48,891 nt of DNA from positions 1 to 48,891 of the forward strand of contig JANSLP010000254.1 in the NCBI GenBank assembly GCA_029298735.1, read 5' to 3'. Made by a program: the position numbers and the translations under genes. This DNA is from Ophiostoma sp. CBS 140.51 (lineage: Eukaryota; Ascomycota; Sordariomycetes; Ophiostomatales; Ophiostomataceae). The first letter of the stretch is position 1, and every line of letters begins with the position of its first letter. The notes beneath the pieces are model-generated. The model ran no database searches. It had not been told where the DNA came from and saw only the letters and a list, made by a program, of their open reading frames with translations. Of the stretch, positions 33,111-43,500 are shown piece after piece.

Positions 33111-33820
33111 GGTGATGCTGATGAGGGATAAACGAGGGACGACGACAGGTAAGGGAACACCAGAGAAATGGAAGAGGACAATGTACGACGACATCATACT
33201 TATATCGCTCTACACTTCAAATCAACTTGAGCATCCTGACTCGTCGTCGCAAAACAGTGCCCAAAAGAAAACGAGAGACAGCTCCTCGAGGCACGATGCA
33301 ATACAAAGCTTTAACTCACGGGGCACGCCTCAAAGCCACAAGGCTGAAAGGGGAGATTGTGCCTGCAGATACGAAATATTGAATTTGTGGCCCGATTTGA
33401 CAGTGGCCATAGCAGGGGCCGCAAAGGGGCAGCTCGTTGACGGTTACATGCTCAGGTCGTCGGATTGGTCCATCCTCATCATTGGTGACAGCCTCCGACC
33501 ACACCGCGGTGACAAGCTTTTTGTGCCGCTTGACCCGAGTTCTCGGTTCGTCTGCCCGTCAACACAGATTGGCAGAAATTGATTGTGTTTATGAAAACAT
33601 TGATTTTCGACAACATAGACACAAGATTGATTGAAGGAGATCCATGATTGTATGATGATTTCGAACAAAGGAAAACAAAATACCCAACCACGATAAATGC
33701 TACTTTTTGGACGTCTGCCTCCCCACGCGCTATCGTACAATGCAATACTCTTCCGTTTCCGCCTATATGTGATGGTCTCTTACTATATGCAATATTTTGT
33801 TAATGGCGGACGTTAACCGT
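33111..33820. other. Spacer between paralog C and COX10
   Basis: This is the promoter of paralog C and the 3' flank of COX10. No further gene was recognised. Confidence 0.6.
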
Positions 33821-35518
33821 TTACCTTGACGGCGTAGACGCGACTGTGGCTGCAACAGGCACCCCGGCCGGCCCCTTATTGACTTCCTCCTCCCACACGT
33901 AATCATCATCGTCGTCGTCAAACTCGTCCTCGTCCTCGTCCGTCATCGGCTGCCCAAAGACACTGTGGTACACCCGTGTCCACATGCCCTTCTTCTGGAG
34001 GAGAGCGAGAACCATCAAAGCCGGCAAGTGCCATACACTCGCCCAAAATAGGCGCCGCGCCGAGCCCTGGTGGCCCTCGAATTTCCAAAACTGGTACGCC
34101 TCGCGGATCAGCCAGAGGTTGACGGGCAGACTTGTGACAGCAAAACTCCACGAGGTCACGCCTGTGTAGCACAATCCTACACAGATGGGCAAAAAGGCGG
34201 CCGCATACCGCAGAGCGACCCGGCCGTTGCGGGCCGGATTGACCCACGAGAGCATGCGCAGGCCGGCCCGCTGGTACTCGTGCCGCACCGCCCAAGACAG
34301 TGCCATGAAGTGGGGGAACTGCCAAGCAAACAGCAAAGCGGCGAACAGCCAGCCACCGGCGCTGGAACCGTCCGGAGCGAACAACAGCTCACGGAACGAC
34401 GACGTGGCGGCGGACTCGCCGGCCGCGGCGGCCCAGCCCATCAGCGGGGGGATGCCGCCGACCAGACCGCCGACCCAGGTATTGAGCACACTCAGCCGCT
34501 TCATGGGGGTGTAGACGCCGGCATAGAGGGCAATGTTGGCAAAGCCCAGGAAGGCGACAGTGGGGTTGACGCCCCACTGCAGGGCAGCGACACCGGTCAG
34601 GCCACAGCCAATGGCAAACAGGAGTGCGGCACGACGGCTCACCAGCATGCGCACGAGCGGGCGGTTGCGGGTGCGGGACATGCGGGCGTCGGTGTCGGGT
34701 TCGTACAACATGTTGAGAGCGTTGGCGGAGGCGGCGCACAAAGCGGTGCCGGTCGTGAGGAACAAAAGAGTGAGTGGCGAGAGGGAGGGCGTCGCCTCGA
34801 GCATGCCACTGGACAGGAAAGAAGGCACTGGGTAGAGTGCATAGGGCGCCATGGCAGTCAGGACGACGAGCACCGTCAACCGCGGCTTGGCGAGTGAAAG
34901 GAGGGACGACGCCAGACGGCGCACTGATGTATTTGGTTGCCGTGCGGCCATGTCGCTGAGGATAGTGGAGGCATTTTCGGGAAGGTCGGCGTCGCTGCCG
35001 GCGGTGGCGGTGGAGGAGACGGTGGAAGAGGATGTCGAGGAGGGGTCGGTCGAGGAGTTCGCGGCCGCCGCAGCCGCCGCCAGTTTGGCTTGTCGTCGTG
35101 CGGCCTGGCGCCGGCGATGTGGGAGTGCCTCGGCGTTGGCGTGTGGGTCGGAGGGAGGAGGTGAGTTTGAGAGAGAGGAGCCCGGACTAAGACCGGTGAC
35201 ACGGTCCATAAAGCTGTTGGACAAGAAGTAGCTCTTCTTCATGTGCTCATCCAGAGGTGTGGTTTCGCTGCTCGACGAAGAGGACGAGCCCTGCCGACGA
35301 CCAGAGCCTGAACCGGCTGTCGCCGAGGCTGACCGCGCAATTCGTGTTGTTGAGAAAGCATTGCGGAGGACAAGCGGTTGTAATAACAGCTGCGCTGGTT
35401 TCTGTGTCTGTGTTGTCTGCCACATCCGAGATGACGCCCGCAAAGTTGTCGTCACGACACTTGCATTGGCAGCGCATCCGCCGATGCGGATCAGAGAAAA
35501 ATGGCCCGGCGGCGGCAT
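33821..35518 (-). CDS. COX10: Protoheme IX farnesyltransferase, mitochondrial
   Basis: A single exon encodes 565 residues. The enzyme transfers a farnesyl group to heme B to form heme O, the first step towards heme A of cytochrome c oxidase, in the inner mitochondrial membrane. Residues about 1-90 are rich in Arg, Ser, Thr and Ala with few acids, as in a mitochondrial presequence, and a low-complexity Ser/Ala region follows. The UbiA-type prenyltransferase core begins at LAKPRLTVLVVLTAM. It contains the Asp-rich prenyl-diphosphate motif at about 266-289 (NALNMLYEPDTDARMSRTRN), then VYTPMKR, VGGIPPLMGW and WQFPHFMALSW. The tail carries an acidic stretch (DEDEDEFDDDDDD) unlike the core. The neighbouring spacer contains four CCAAT boxes close to its start. 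Family assignment is firm. Confidence 0.97.
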   Translation of the reverse strand: MPPPGHFSLIRIGGCAANASVVTTTLRASSRMWQTTQTQKPAQLLLQPLVLRNAFSTTRIARSASATAGSGSGRRQGSSSSSSSETTPLDEHMKKSYFLSNSFMDRVTGLSPGSSLSNSPPPSDPHANAEALPHRRRQAARRQAKLAAAAAAANSSTDPSSTSSSTVSSTATAGSDADLPENASTILSDMAARQPNTSVRRLASSLLSLAKPRLTVLVVLTAMAPYALYPVPSFLSSGMLEATPSLSPLTLLFLTTGTALCAASANALNMLYEPDTDARMSRTRNRPLVRMLVSRRAALLFAIGCGLTGVAALQWGVNPTVAFLGFANIALYAGVYTPMKRLSVLNTWVGGLVGGIPPLMGWAAAAGESAATSSFRELLFAPDGSSAGGWLFAALLFAWQFPHFMALSWAVRHEYQRAGLRMLSWVNPARNGRVALRYAAAFLPICVGLCYTGVTSWSFAVTSLPVNLWLIREAYQFWKFEGHQGSARRLFWASVWHLPALMVLALLQKKGMWTRVYHSVFGQPMTDEDEDEFDDDDDDYVWEEEVNKGPAGVPVAATVASTPSR

Positions 35519-36590
35519 TGTCGTCTACACTCCGCGCATTCTCAATAGAGAGAGGCAGGAAGTTGTGCGGGCGGGTGAGGTGGGTGGTCGTCGTGATGTT
35601 TGGCCGGAGATGCTACTCTCAGTAAATCAGGTCATGATCACGGTCAGTTTTCGCATCATTTTTTTCCCGCTTCCATTGGTATGGCCCGCCAAGCGCGAAC
35701 CCCACTCCGCCAATCAGATAAGCCCATATCCAAGCGGAAAGCTTATATGTGGGTCCAATGGACAAGATACTGTCCTACGATTGGCCAGCTGCCAGGAGCT
35801 GTCTTGGACGAGAATGGAAGCTGTGTAAATAGCAGTTGTGGGGTGATATGTGTTGGTGCTATATGAGGGTGAAGCATATTACGAATGGTTTGTGTTGTCA
35901 ACGTCCATGAAATATTAACTGGATATCCAAATGGAGTGACTATCATATATAAAGGACGGACCCAATCCCGTATTTGTTTTGTGGGCTCGTTGTTGACAAT
36001 CAAAATAGTGCTGTATGGTTAGCTCACTTGTCTGGATGGTATCGCATCACGGAGGAAGGTGCGATGATACAACTGCCTGTTTGAGTCTGCAAAAAGTCCA
36101 AAAATGTCTAGAGAATTCAGGGGCTTCCAAGCATCGCCAATTAAACATTGTAACTCTCGAAAGAATTGACATTATTAACGTGGCACGACCACTCGACCAC
36201 CACCGCCAGCCTTCGACCGCCGAAACGACTGATATGCTCGTGATGCCAATTGCACTGCCAGCAAGTCGCTTTTTTGTTTGATTGTATGCTATCGTGCATG
36301 TGAGGTGCGAGAATCTCTCTGTTTTCTTTATGTTTCTTTTTCCAGATATGGAAGTTTTCGCGACGACAGAATGACAGCATGCGCGATACACAATGCAGAT
36401 CGTCGGCACATCGGGTTGAAGGCACACGAGGCCAGAGAGGGGTCGGCGGGTTAAACGGAAATGCGACGTCGGCCGCGTCAACCCGGTGGTGAGCTCCAAC
36501 ATCAATTGAGGTGAGAGTCCAATTTAAACCCTTTCCCTCTCACTTTCTTCATCTACTTTGATCAAAGCATCCAACTGGCCGGACAGCACC
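35519..36590. promoter_or_regulatory. Divergent intergenic region between COX10 and the GH3 gene
   Basis: The two genes diverge from this 1,072-base spacer. The COX10 side holds a CCAAT cluster (listed separately). A strong TATATAAA sits at 35946-35953 on the plus strand, about 640 nt before the GH3 ATG. That is far for a TATA box of that gene unless the leader is long or another transcript starts there. An 88-codon frame (36015-36281) begins about 60 nt after it but has no recognisable feature. Confidence 0.5.
35675..35784. promoter_or_regulatory. Cluster of four CCAAT boxes upstream of COX10
   Basis: CCAAT occurs on the plus strand at 35710-35714 and 35755-35759, and as ATTGG at 35675-35679 and 35780-35784. 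All four fall within 110 bases, about 155-270 nt upstream of the COX10 ATG. The fungal CCAAT-binding (HAP) complex is known to act on respiratory and heme genes, so a role in COX10 expression is a reasonable inference. Confidence 0.55.
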
Positions 36591-39500
36591 ATGAGGACCA
36601 CGGTAGTTCTCTCCGCCTTGGCGGCATCGGCCGTCGGCTTTGGCTTCGACCCGCCCGGGCAGCGGCCACTAACTGGATCGGAAATCCACCTCGCCGGGAC
36701 GACGCACGACACGGACAAGGCCACTGCTAAAGTTGCGTTCATTGAATCGCTTGTGGCAAATATGACGGTCGAAGATCTCGGTACGTCTGTACCTCATACC
36801 CTGAAAGACCTATGCTAATTGGCTAATGTTCGTTTGTAGTCCGTCAGCTCCACCTCATGTTTGGTGACAATCTCGTTGGGCCGAAAGCAGACGGCAAACA
36901 ATATGGTATGTCCAGATGGTATGGAGACTTTGAATTGTTCTACGACCAGTCATCTGACAGTACTACAGATCGCACAATGCGATTCATCCCCAACTCGCCC
37001 GTCGGCAACATCCACGACCTGTACTCGCTCAATAAGTCACACCACAACGAGCTGCAGAAAGAGAATCTTGAAAAGTCTCGGCTGCCCATTCCATTCCTAC
37101 ACTTTGGAGAATGTCTTCATGGCGTAGGCTCGTACCAGCAACAGAGCATGTTCCCACAGCCGCTCGGTCTTGCTGCATCGTTCAATCGGGACCTGGTGCG
37201 CCGTGTCGGCCGAGCCGTTGGCAGCGAGGCCCGCTCTATCGGCATTCATGCCTGCTTCGCCCCCGTACTTGATCTTGGAAGAGACCCGCGCTGGGGCCGA
37301 ACTCAAGAAAGCTGGGGCGAGGATAAGGTGCTGACGACGCACATGGGCGTGGCTTTCTCGCGGGGGCTCTCAAAAGATGGCAGTTGGTCCGATCCGGATG
37401 CTGTTGTGCCAGTGATGAAACATTTTGCTGCACACGGATCGCCCTCCTCGGGCCGTAACACCGCACCTTATGTCGGGACTGGCATGCGCGAGATTAAGCA
37501 AGAGTTGATGATGCCCTTTCAGGCGGCCGTCGAGCTCGGCGGTGTGCGCGGCGTGATGATGGCCTACAATGAGATTGACGGCATCCCGGCGGCGGTACAC
37601 CCACTGCTGTATGCCAAACTGAAAGAGTGGAACTTTGACGGATTTGTGATTGCCGACGACACGGCCGTGCAAGAGCTAGAGACGGTGCACCATGTAGCCT
37701 CGTCGCCGTCGGATGCGATCGGGCAGTGGTTCAACGCCGGCGGCATGATACAATTCTACGACTACCCGCTGGAGGTGTTTTTGAATGTAGGTTGACTCCA
37801 AAATCACGGTCACTTTATTACCCTACTGACAATACAGAGCACGCAAGAACTTGTTGCCAACGGCACGGTGGCCCAGTCGACACTCCAGGCACACGTCCGC
37901 ACCATCTTGGGTGTCAAATGGGATCTCGGGCTGTTCGAGCAACCCTTCATTTCTGAAGACACTGATCCTCTACCACTCGTGGATGAGAATAGTGATCTTG
38001 TCCTGGAAGCTGCACATAAGAGCATAGTTCTTCTCAAAAACGAAAACAATACATTGCCGCTGTCACGACCAGACCGAGAAACACCACCCAAGATCGCCCT
38101 CATCGGTCCATTTGCCGACACGCTCAACTTTGGCGACTACTCTGGTACTTGGGGCCAAACACCGGCCGTGGATGCCATCACTCTCCGCGAGGCTTTGCTC
38201 AAGTATGTCTCGACAAACGAAGATGGCCGGCCTAAAAACACACAACTTCTCTCCAGTTGGGGTGCCGACAGCTGGGAGTACGTGAGCCAGAACGTGATTC
38301 CACCGTACCTGCTATCAACGCCTGATGGAATGGTTGGTGGACTGGAAGCCACCTACTACCCTGAGGTAGATTTCACAGGCGAGCCCGTCATTCTTTCTGA
38401 CCCGCAAGTTCCTGCACTTGACTGGGGCATATTTCCACCAGAGGGCCTGCCGTCTGCCAACTTCAGCGCCGTATGGGAGGGTACGCTTACATCACCGGTA
38501 GACATGATCACGAACGGCTGGATTGGAGTGGCTGTCGGCCCGTATTCTGTGGCAACACTCTACATTGACGGCGAGAACGTAGTCATCTCAGGCAGTAGAG
38601 ACTCATTGTCAACACCATCCACGATCCTAGGCAACATTCTACCGTGGTCGTTTGTGGGCAACCAGACAAGCAGTGACGGCCCCCCAGGTGCGGCTCCGTT
38701 CACCTTCTACCCAAACACCAGCTACTACATTCGCATCGAGTTCCAGACATGGGGAAACCTCCATGAGCTGCACGAGAACATCGCCTCTCTGCGATCTCAG
38801 ATGCTCCTATTCTGGAACTTGGTAGATCAAGGCGGCGGTGGTAACGGCAAGACAAAAGCGGTCCAAAATGCACTGGGTCTCGCCGAACAGTCTGATGTTG
38901 TCATCCTCGCAGTTGGCTCCGCCTGGAACAGTGACGGCGAGAATGCTGACCGCTTAAGTCTCGACTTGCCTCCAAGCCAGGAAGCTCTCGTTGAAGCTGT
39001 TCTGTCTGACTCTACAAAGCCTGTCGTGCTCGTCCTTTTTGGCGGCCGTCCTCTGGCCATACCGCAGCACTACAAGCGCGCCACCGCCGTTGTGTCGGCC
39101 TTCCTCCCCGGACCTGCTGGTGGGCAAGCCATTGCAGATCTTCTCTGGGGCACCGTTGACCCAGGTGGTGCTCGCTTGCCTCGTGGTGTGCCCCGCGACA
39201 TTGGTCAGCTTCCAGTCAGGTATGACTACAAGCCAAAGTCCAAGTCGGCACAGTATGTCGATGCCGCACGGGAGGATATGGAGCCTTACTTTTCATTTGG
39301 CCACGGTTTGTCGTACACCACATTTGAAGTGAACAATTTTAAGCCAAGTGCGACAACGTTTACTGCCGGAGACAACATCTCATTTTCTGCCGACATCCAC
39401 AACACGGGATCTCGCCTCGGCAGCTTTACACTCCAAATCTACTTGCTCAGCCGCATATCGACAGTCACCCAACCTGTGCGCCAGCTCGTTGCTTTCCAAA

Positions 39501-39688
39501 GAGTGGATGATTTGGAGACAGGCGAAAAAAGCATCATCAACCTCTCACTGGAGGTCGACCGTTTCCTCCGCATTTTGGACCGACGCGACCAGTGGGTACT
39601 CGAAAAGGGTGTCTACGAGTTTGCTGCAAGAGCGCACGGCGGCGACGACGCCGAGGAGTATGGGAGGGTAGCTCTCACCTGCAATTGA
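36591..39688 (+). CDS. Glycoside hydrolase family 3 (beta-glucosidase-like) with PA14 and Fn3-like domains
   Basis: Exons are 36591-36780, 36840-36905, 36969-37786 and 37838-39688, giving 974 residues. Introns 1 and 3 are required by frame. The middle 63-nt intron (GTATGT..CTGAC..CTACAG) is in frame, so both readings stay open. Splicing gives KQYDRTMRFIPNSP, which fits the family better. A signal peptide starts at MRTTVVLSALAASAVG. The GH3 barrel shows FLHFGECLHGVGS, CFAPVLDLGRDPRWGR, VMKHFAAHG and the nucleophile region FVIADDTAV (Asp at about 315, Ala replacing the usual Ser before it). GH3 C-terminal domain motifs include SIVLLKNENNTLPL and GPFADTLNFGDYSG. A PA14 insert lies at about 522-651 and an Fn3-like domain at about 856-960 (start marked by FSFGHGLSYTTF). 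It is a secreted beta-glycosidase acting on plant or wall glycans; exact sugar specificity is unknown. Confidence 0.94.
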
Positions 39689-40531
39689 GAGAAGAAGAAG
39701 AAAGAAAAAAAAGAAGCGATCGAATCTCTTCTGCTTTCGTCGATTTTTAACTGCCAGAGTTGCACTGCCGCGCATACAGGTTGTCATTGTCATTGTTTTT
39801 GTTAGTCGTTAGCGCCGATTTCCTGAAACGGTCACACACTACAACAAAGGCGACGACCACCAACAGATTGACCCCTGGCTACGATGTGCAGCTTCAAGTC
39901 GAGAGACAGAAAAAAGGCAACTAAATTGGGCGTGGAAAGAAAATCACAGTTCGAAGAGAATCATGCTTGTTTGATTGAACATATTTCGAATGCGATCTTC
40001 CGAATGCAAACAGGCCAACACCGAGCATCCCTGGGCACCCTTGACTCTTGACTCCGAGGGGTTGCTACCACCCTTGTCACTGACGACAAAGACAGGACAC
40101 AAAGAGAATCATGAATTGCACTACATCCCAAAAGCTCCCAACAGCAGAATAGCTTCCCAAAATATCTCTGAGCGAACGACACTTCGTAGCTTCATACAAG
40201 TTTGGTGTCTTTTCTTTGACTGCAAATGCGGAGATGCAGCCAAATGGTGCATGTTTAAAGAATGTCAACAGACCTTGTCATTATTGATTGGGCGGAACTT
40301 GAAACCTTTTCAACTGTACTCTTGTCCTCTTCTCCTTTTAACATTTTCTTCTTTTGTTCTGGTTCTTTTCTAATCTCATTCTTCAATCTCCAGTCCATAT
40401 TCGATCTGCCTCCATCGGTCTCTAAAGTACAGATACGCCGTCATTTTTACTGTGTTTTGTTTATTTCATTTTCACCATACATTTTCCCACTCACCATTTT
40501 CCCACTCAATATTTCTTTTCATCCTGTCAAC
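39689..40531. other. Spacer between the GH3 gene and the zinc-finger gene
   Basis: No gene was seen. Bases about 40300-40531 are CT-rich on the plus strand. They keep the downstream frame open back to an ATG at 40262, but their translation is hydrophobic and low in complexity, so I read them as promoter and leader rather than coding. Confidence 0.6.
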
Positions 40532-43500
40532 ATGCTCTTCTGGCCCTTTGTCACCAAGACACATGTCGATCCGGGCTCTGCTGATGCATACTTCCTCGAC
40601 GACATGCGCGGGCAGTCCTTCAGTGGCCAGGCTCTCACTGGCGAGTCGGTTGATAACCAGCCCACCGGCGAACTATCTTTTGCATCTCCCACCCGCACGC
40701 GCACTTCTCACATCCCGCGCCCTGGGCGTCGTGCAATCCGATCTGATGATCCGGAATTTCTCAATTTTGTGGCCAACATCCAGGAGAACCTCGAGAAGCA
40801 AGACGACCAGTGGACTGTGGAGGACATAGCCGCAGACCTAGGGTTCTCGCAGCATGACACCGACCTCTTGTTTGAGGTCACTCCGGAGCAGAACCCAGCA
40901 CTCTTTCGCCAGCAAGAGGAGCTTCGGAAGAAGTACTACGAGGCTTTGAAGCGGACAATGTGTGAGGATGACGAAAGTCGCCAATTTTTCATTTCGATGC
41001 ATTACAATTCCTCGCGAGCCCAGGCGCTGACACTCGCTATGTTCTACTTTGGCGTGCCGGCCCCTCCACTGCCAGCCAGACAACGCGCCTCTGCCGCTCA
41101 TGATAGCCTTTCATTCTCGGACGCCTACACTCCCGACCAATCCGCACGTTCAATGGTCGAGAGACCAGCGCCTCCGCTTGCTGGTGGCGCGAACACAAGT
41201 GTCGACCCGAGGCCCAAACCCGAGATGAAGTCGGTCTACGTCAGCGCCTTTGGCAAGACATGCTCTGTCCGGACTACCAGTGCTTTTCTGTACGGCCGCC
41301 AGGGTGCTGTCCGGTTTGACCTGGAAGACCTCTCGTCATTCCAGGATGCTGTAGTCCGTCTCATGGGCGCCACCCGTGCTGTCCACGTCATTCTCATGAA
41401 GCGGGCCTTTGTGAATCGATTGGAGCGCTTAACTACCCACAGGCAAACTTTCCACGAAATCATTAACAACTCGCCCACGGCCGACCCCTTTTGCTTTGAC
41501 AAGATCCGCTATATGATTCTCGAGTCCCGCCACGGTATTGAGAGTGACGATGTCGACATTGGCTGTGTGCCGTTTGTGTTTCTGGAAGACGAACAGCCGC
41601 CCAAGGACCACTGGCGGCCCAATACGGAACCTGTGGGGCTCATCAAGTGCATCCGCCGCGGGTCGCCCACGAGCTCTCTGCGCCCGAACTCGGGCGACGT
41701 TGCCTACGTAGGATTTACTGCGCCCTTCAAAGTCGTCGAGGACAAGTGGTACACCCCACGCTACCGGCTGTACTCGAACCAGTACGGGCCCTGGTTCCAG
41801 GTCGTGGCGCGCATCTTGACACCAGGCGCCGGCCTCACTATCCTCAAGGGGAAGCCGGGGAGTCTTATTGCTAATTGTCGGTTGGGCCTGGTTGTTGACC
41901 GTTTCAAAGAAGACTCGGTATTTGGATCCCTGTACAAGCCATTCTCGACACACGGCGGTCTCGGCTTCTTGGACCAGCATACCGGGCTCATTGCCAACGC
42001 CGTCGCCGCGGTCGGCTTTGTGTCCAACGACGACCCAGAAAATGACTACAATGACAACGAGGAGCGCTATGTTGAATTTGAGGTGGACCCGCTGCCAGAG
42101 TTTGGCGTGGGTGTGTTCCTTGCCGGGCTGAGCAGTGACGAGACGGAGGCGGCCACTGCAGGGGTCAACACTGACGAGGAGGAAGACGGCGACGACATTA
42201 CAAAGCGCTCTTTCCGCGCCAGCCTGGCCCGCTGCATCGATCGTGTCATTGAGGCCGGCACCACACTGGATGAACGCAAGCTGATCGTGGGCGTGGACAT
42301 TTGGCCCGACGGCTACTTTTGGAACAGCAATGACGACAACAACGGACCCATCCGGCCCATCCGAGTGCATGGGCCGTCTTGCAATCCCGCCGATCTCAGC
42401 GACATTGACGACCATCCCCAGGATGCGCCGTCTGTCGTTGCCATCCGCCCCGTCTTCAAGACCTACACGGCCCATGTCCTCGCCCCGGACAAGACGGAGG
42501 GCTCTTTTGAGTTTACCCTGGACGGGTCTTTCAAGGCCTTTTTTGCCAGTGTTGTCGAGGCCATGGGTAGCTCCGTCTTTGACGCTTGGCAACACACGCA
42601 GGGCAAGTCCCAGGACCACAGCGACTACCTCGAGTACAAGGAATACCAGGAATTACGCGGCCGTGCCGCCGACATTGTCGACTCCCGGCGGGAGCTGAAC
42701 CACCTCTGGATTCTGCAGTCTTGGAAGGACGCCGCCACGGGCAACCGCCCCCAGTTCTTGGTGTCGCGCAAGACCACAACACAGGCCGAGTGGGTCCGTG
42801 TGTGCAGCCAGATTGTCAGCCCCGAGATCTGGGTGGTGCGGGAGGACCGGGCCGACTGGTACGAGAAGGATCTGGCAACACCGTCGGCCTGGGGCTACCA
42901 GGCCGCCTACGAAAACCTGTTGTCACTGGATGCGCACGAGAAACGGTGGCAGGTCCTGTACGAGAAGCGAATGCAAAGTCAACTAGAGCCAGTTCCCGCG
43001 AGGGATGTCGAGAAGGGCGACACGGCCGACTCGGCCACCTCCCTTTCCATGTGCACATTCTGTTCTCACCAGTTCTCGGCCAATGACACGGACACGGACA
43101 AGCTGCGGCACATGGTCGACCAACACAATGCCCTGCGCAGGGCAGATGACACACCTGCACAGCTGGACGTCGTTGTTACTCAGGCGCCGGATGACACCGG
43201 CCTCGCGACACCGCCTCGGCAGCGCACACCTCCCAAGAAGAGGACCCGCAGCCGCACGCCCAGCCGGCTCGACCCATGTTACCGTCCACCCAAGACCAGG
43301 GCCAAGGAGGAGAGTGATGCGTCGTCGTCGGGTGAAGCTTCGGGCTCGTCCGACAAGGGTACTCGTGCTGCTGGCAAGAAACGTAAGATCGCCGCCCGTC
43401 GCTCGACATCCAACAACGACCCCACGTACCGTCCTGAGGGTGATGAAGATGATGAAAAAGATCATGACCTCGGCAGCGCCAAGTTTGTGCCCGACGACTT

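Noticed and set aside
36005..36080. tRNA-like A-box sequence (TGGTTAGCTCACTTG)
   Set aside because: No matching B box (GGTTCGANTCC) or acceptor pairing follows at the right distance.
40262..40531. N-terminal extension of the zinc-finger protein by 90 residues
   Set aside because: The extension is CT-rich DNA translating to hydrophobic, low-complexity residues, typical of a leader. The ATG at 40532 starts ordinary protein sequence.
41429..42619. 396-codon minus-strand frame inside the zinc-finger gene
   Set aside because: It is a shadow frame. The plus strand has the longer frame, zinc-finger motif and repeats.
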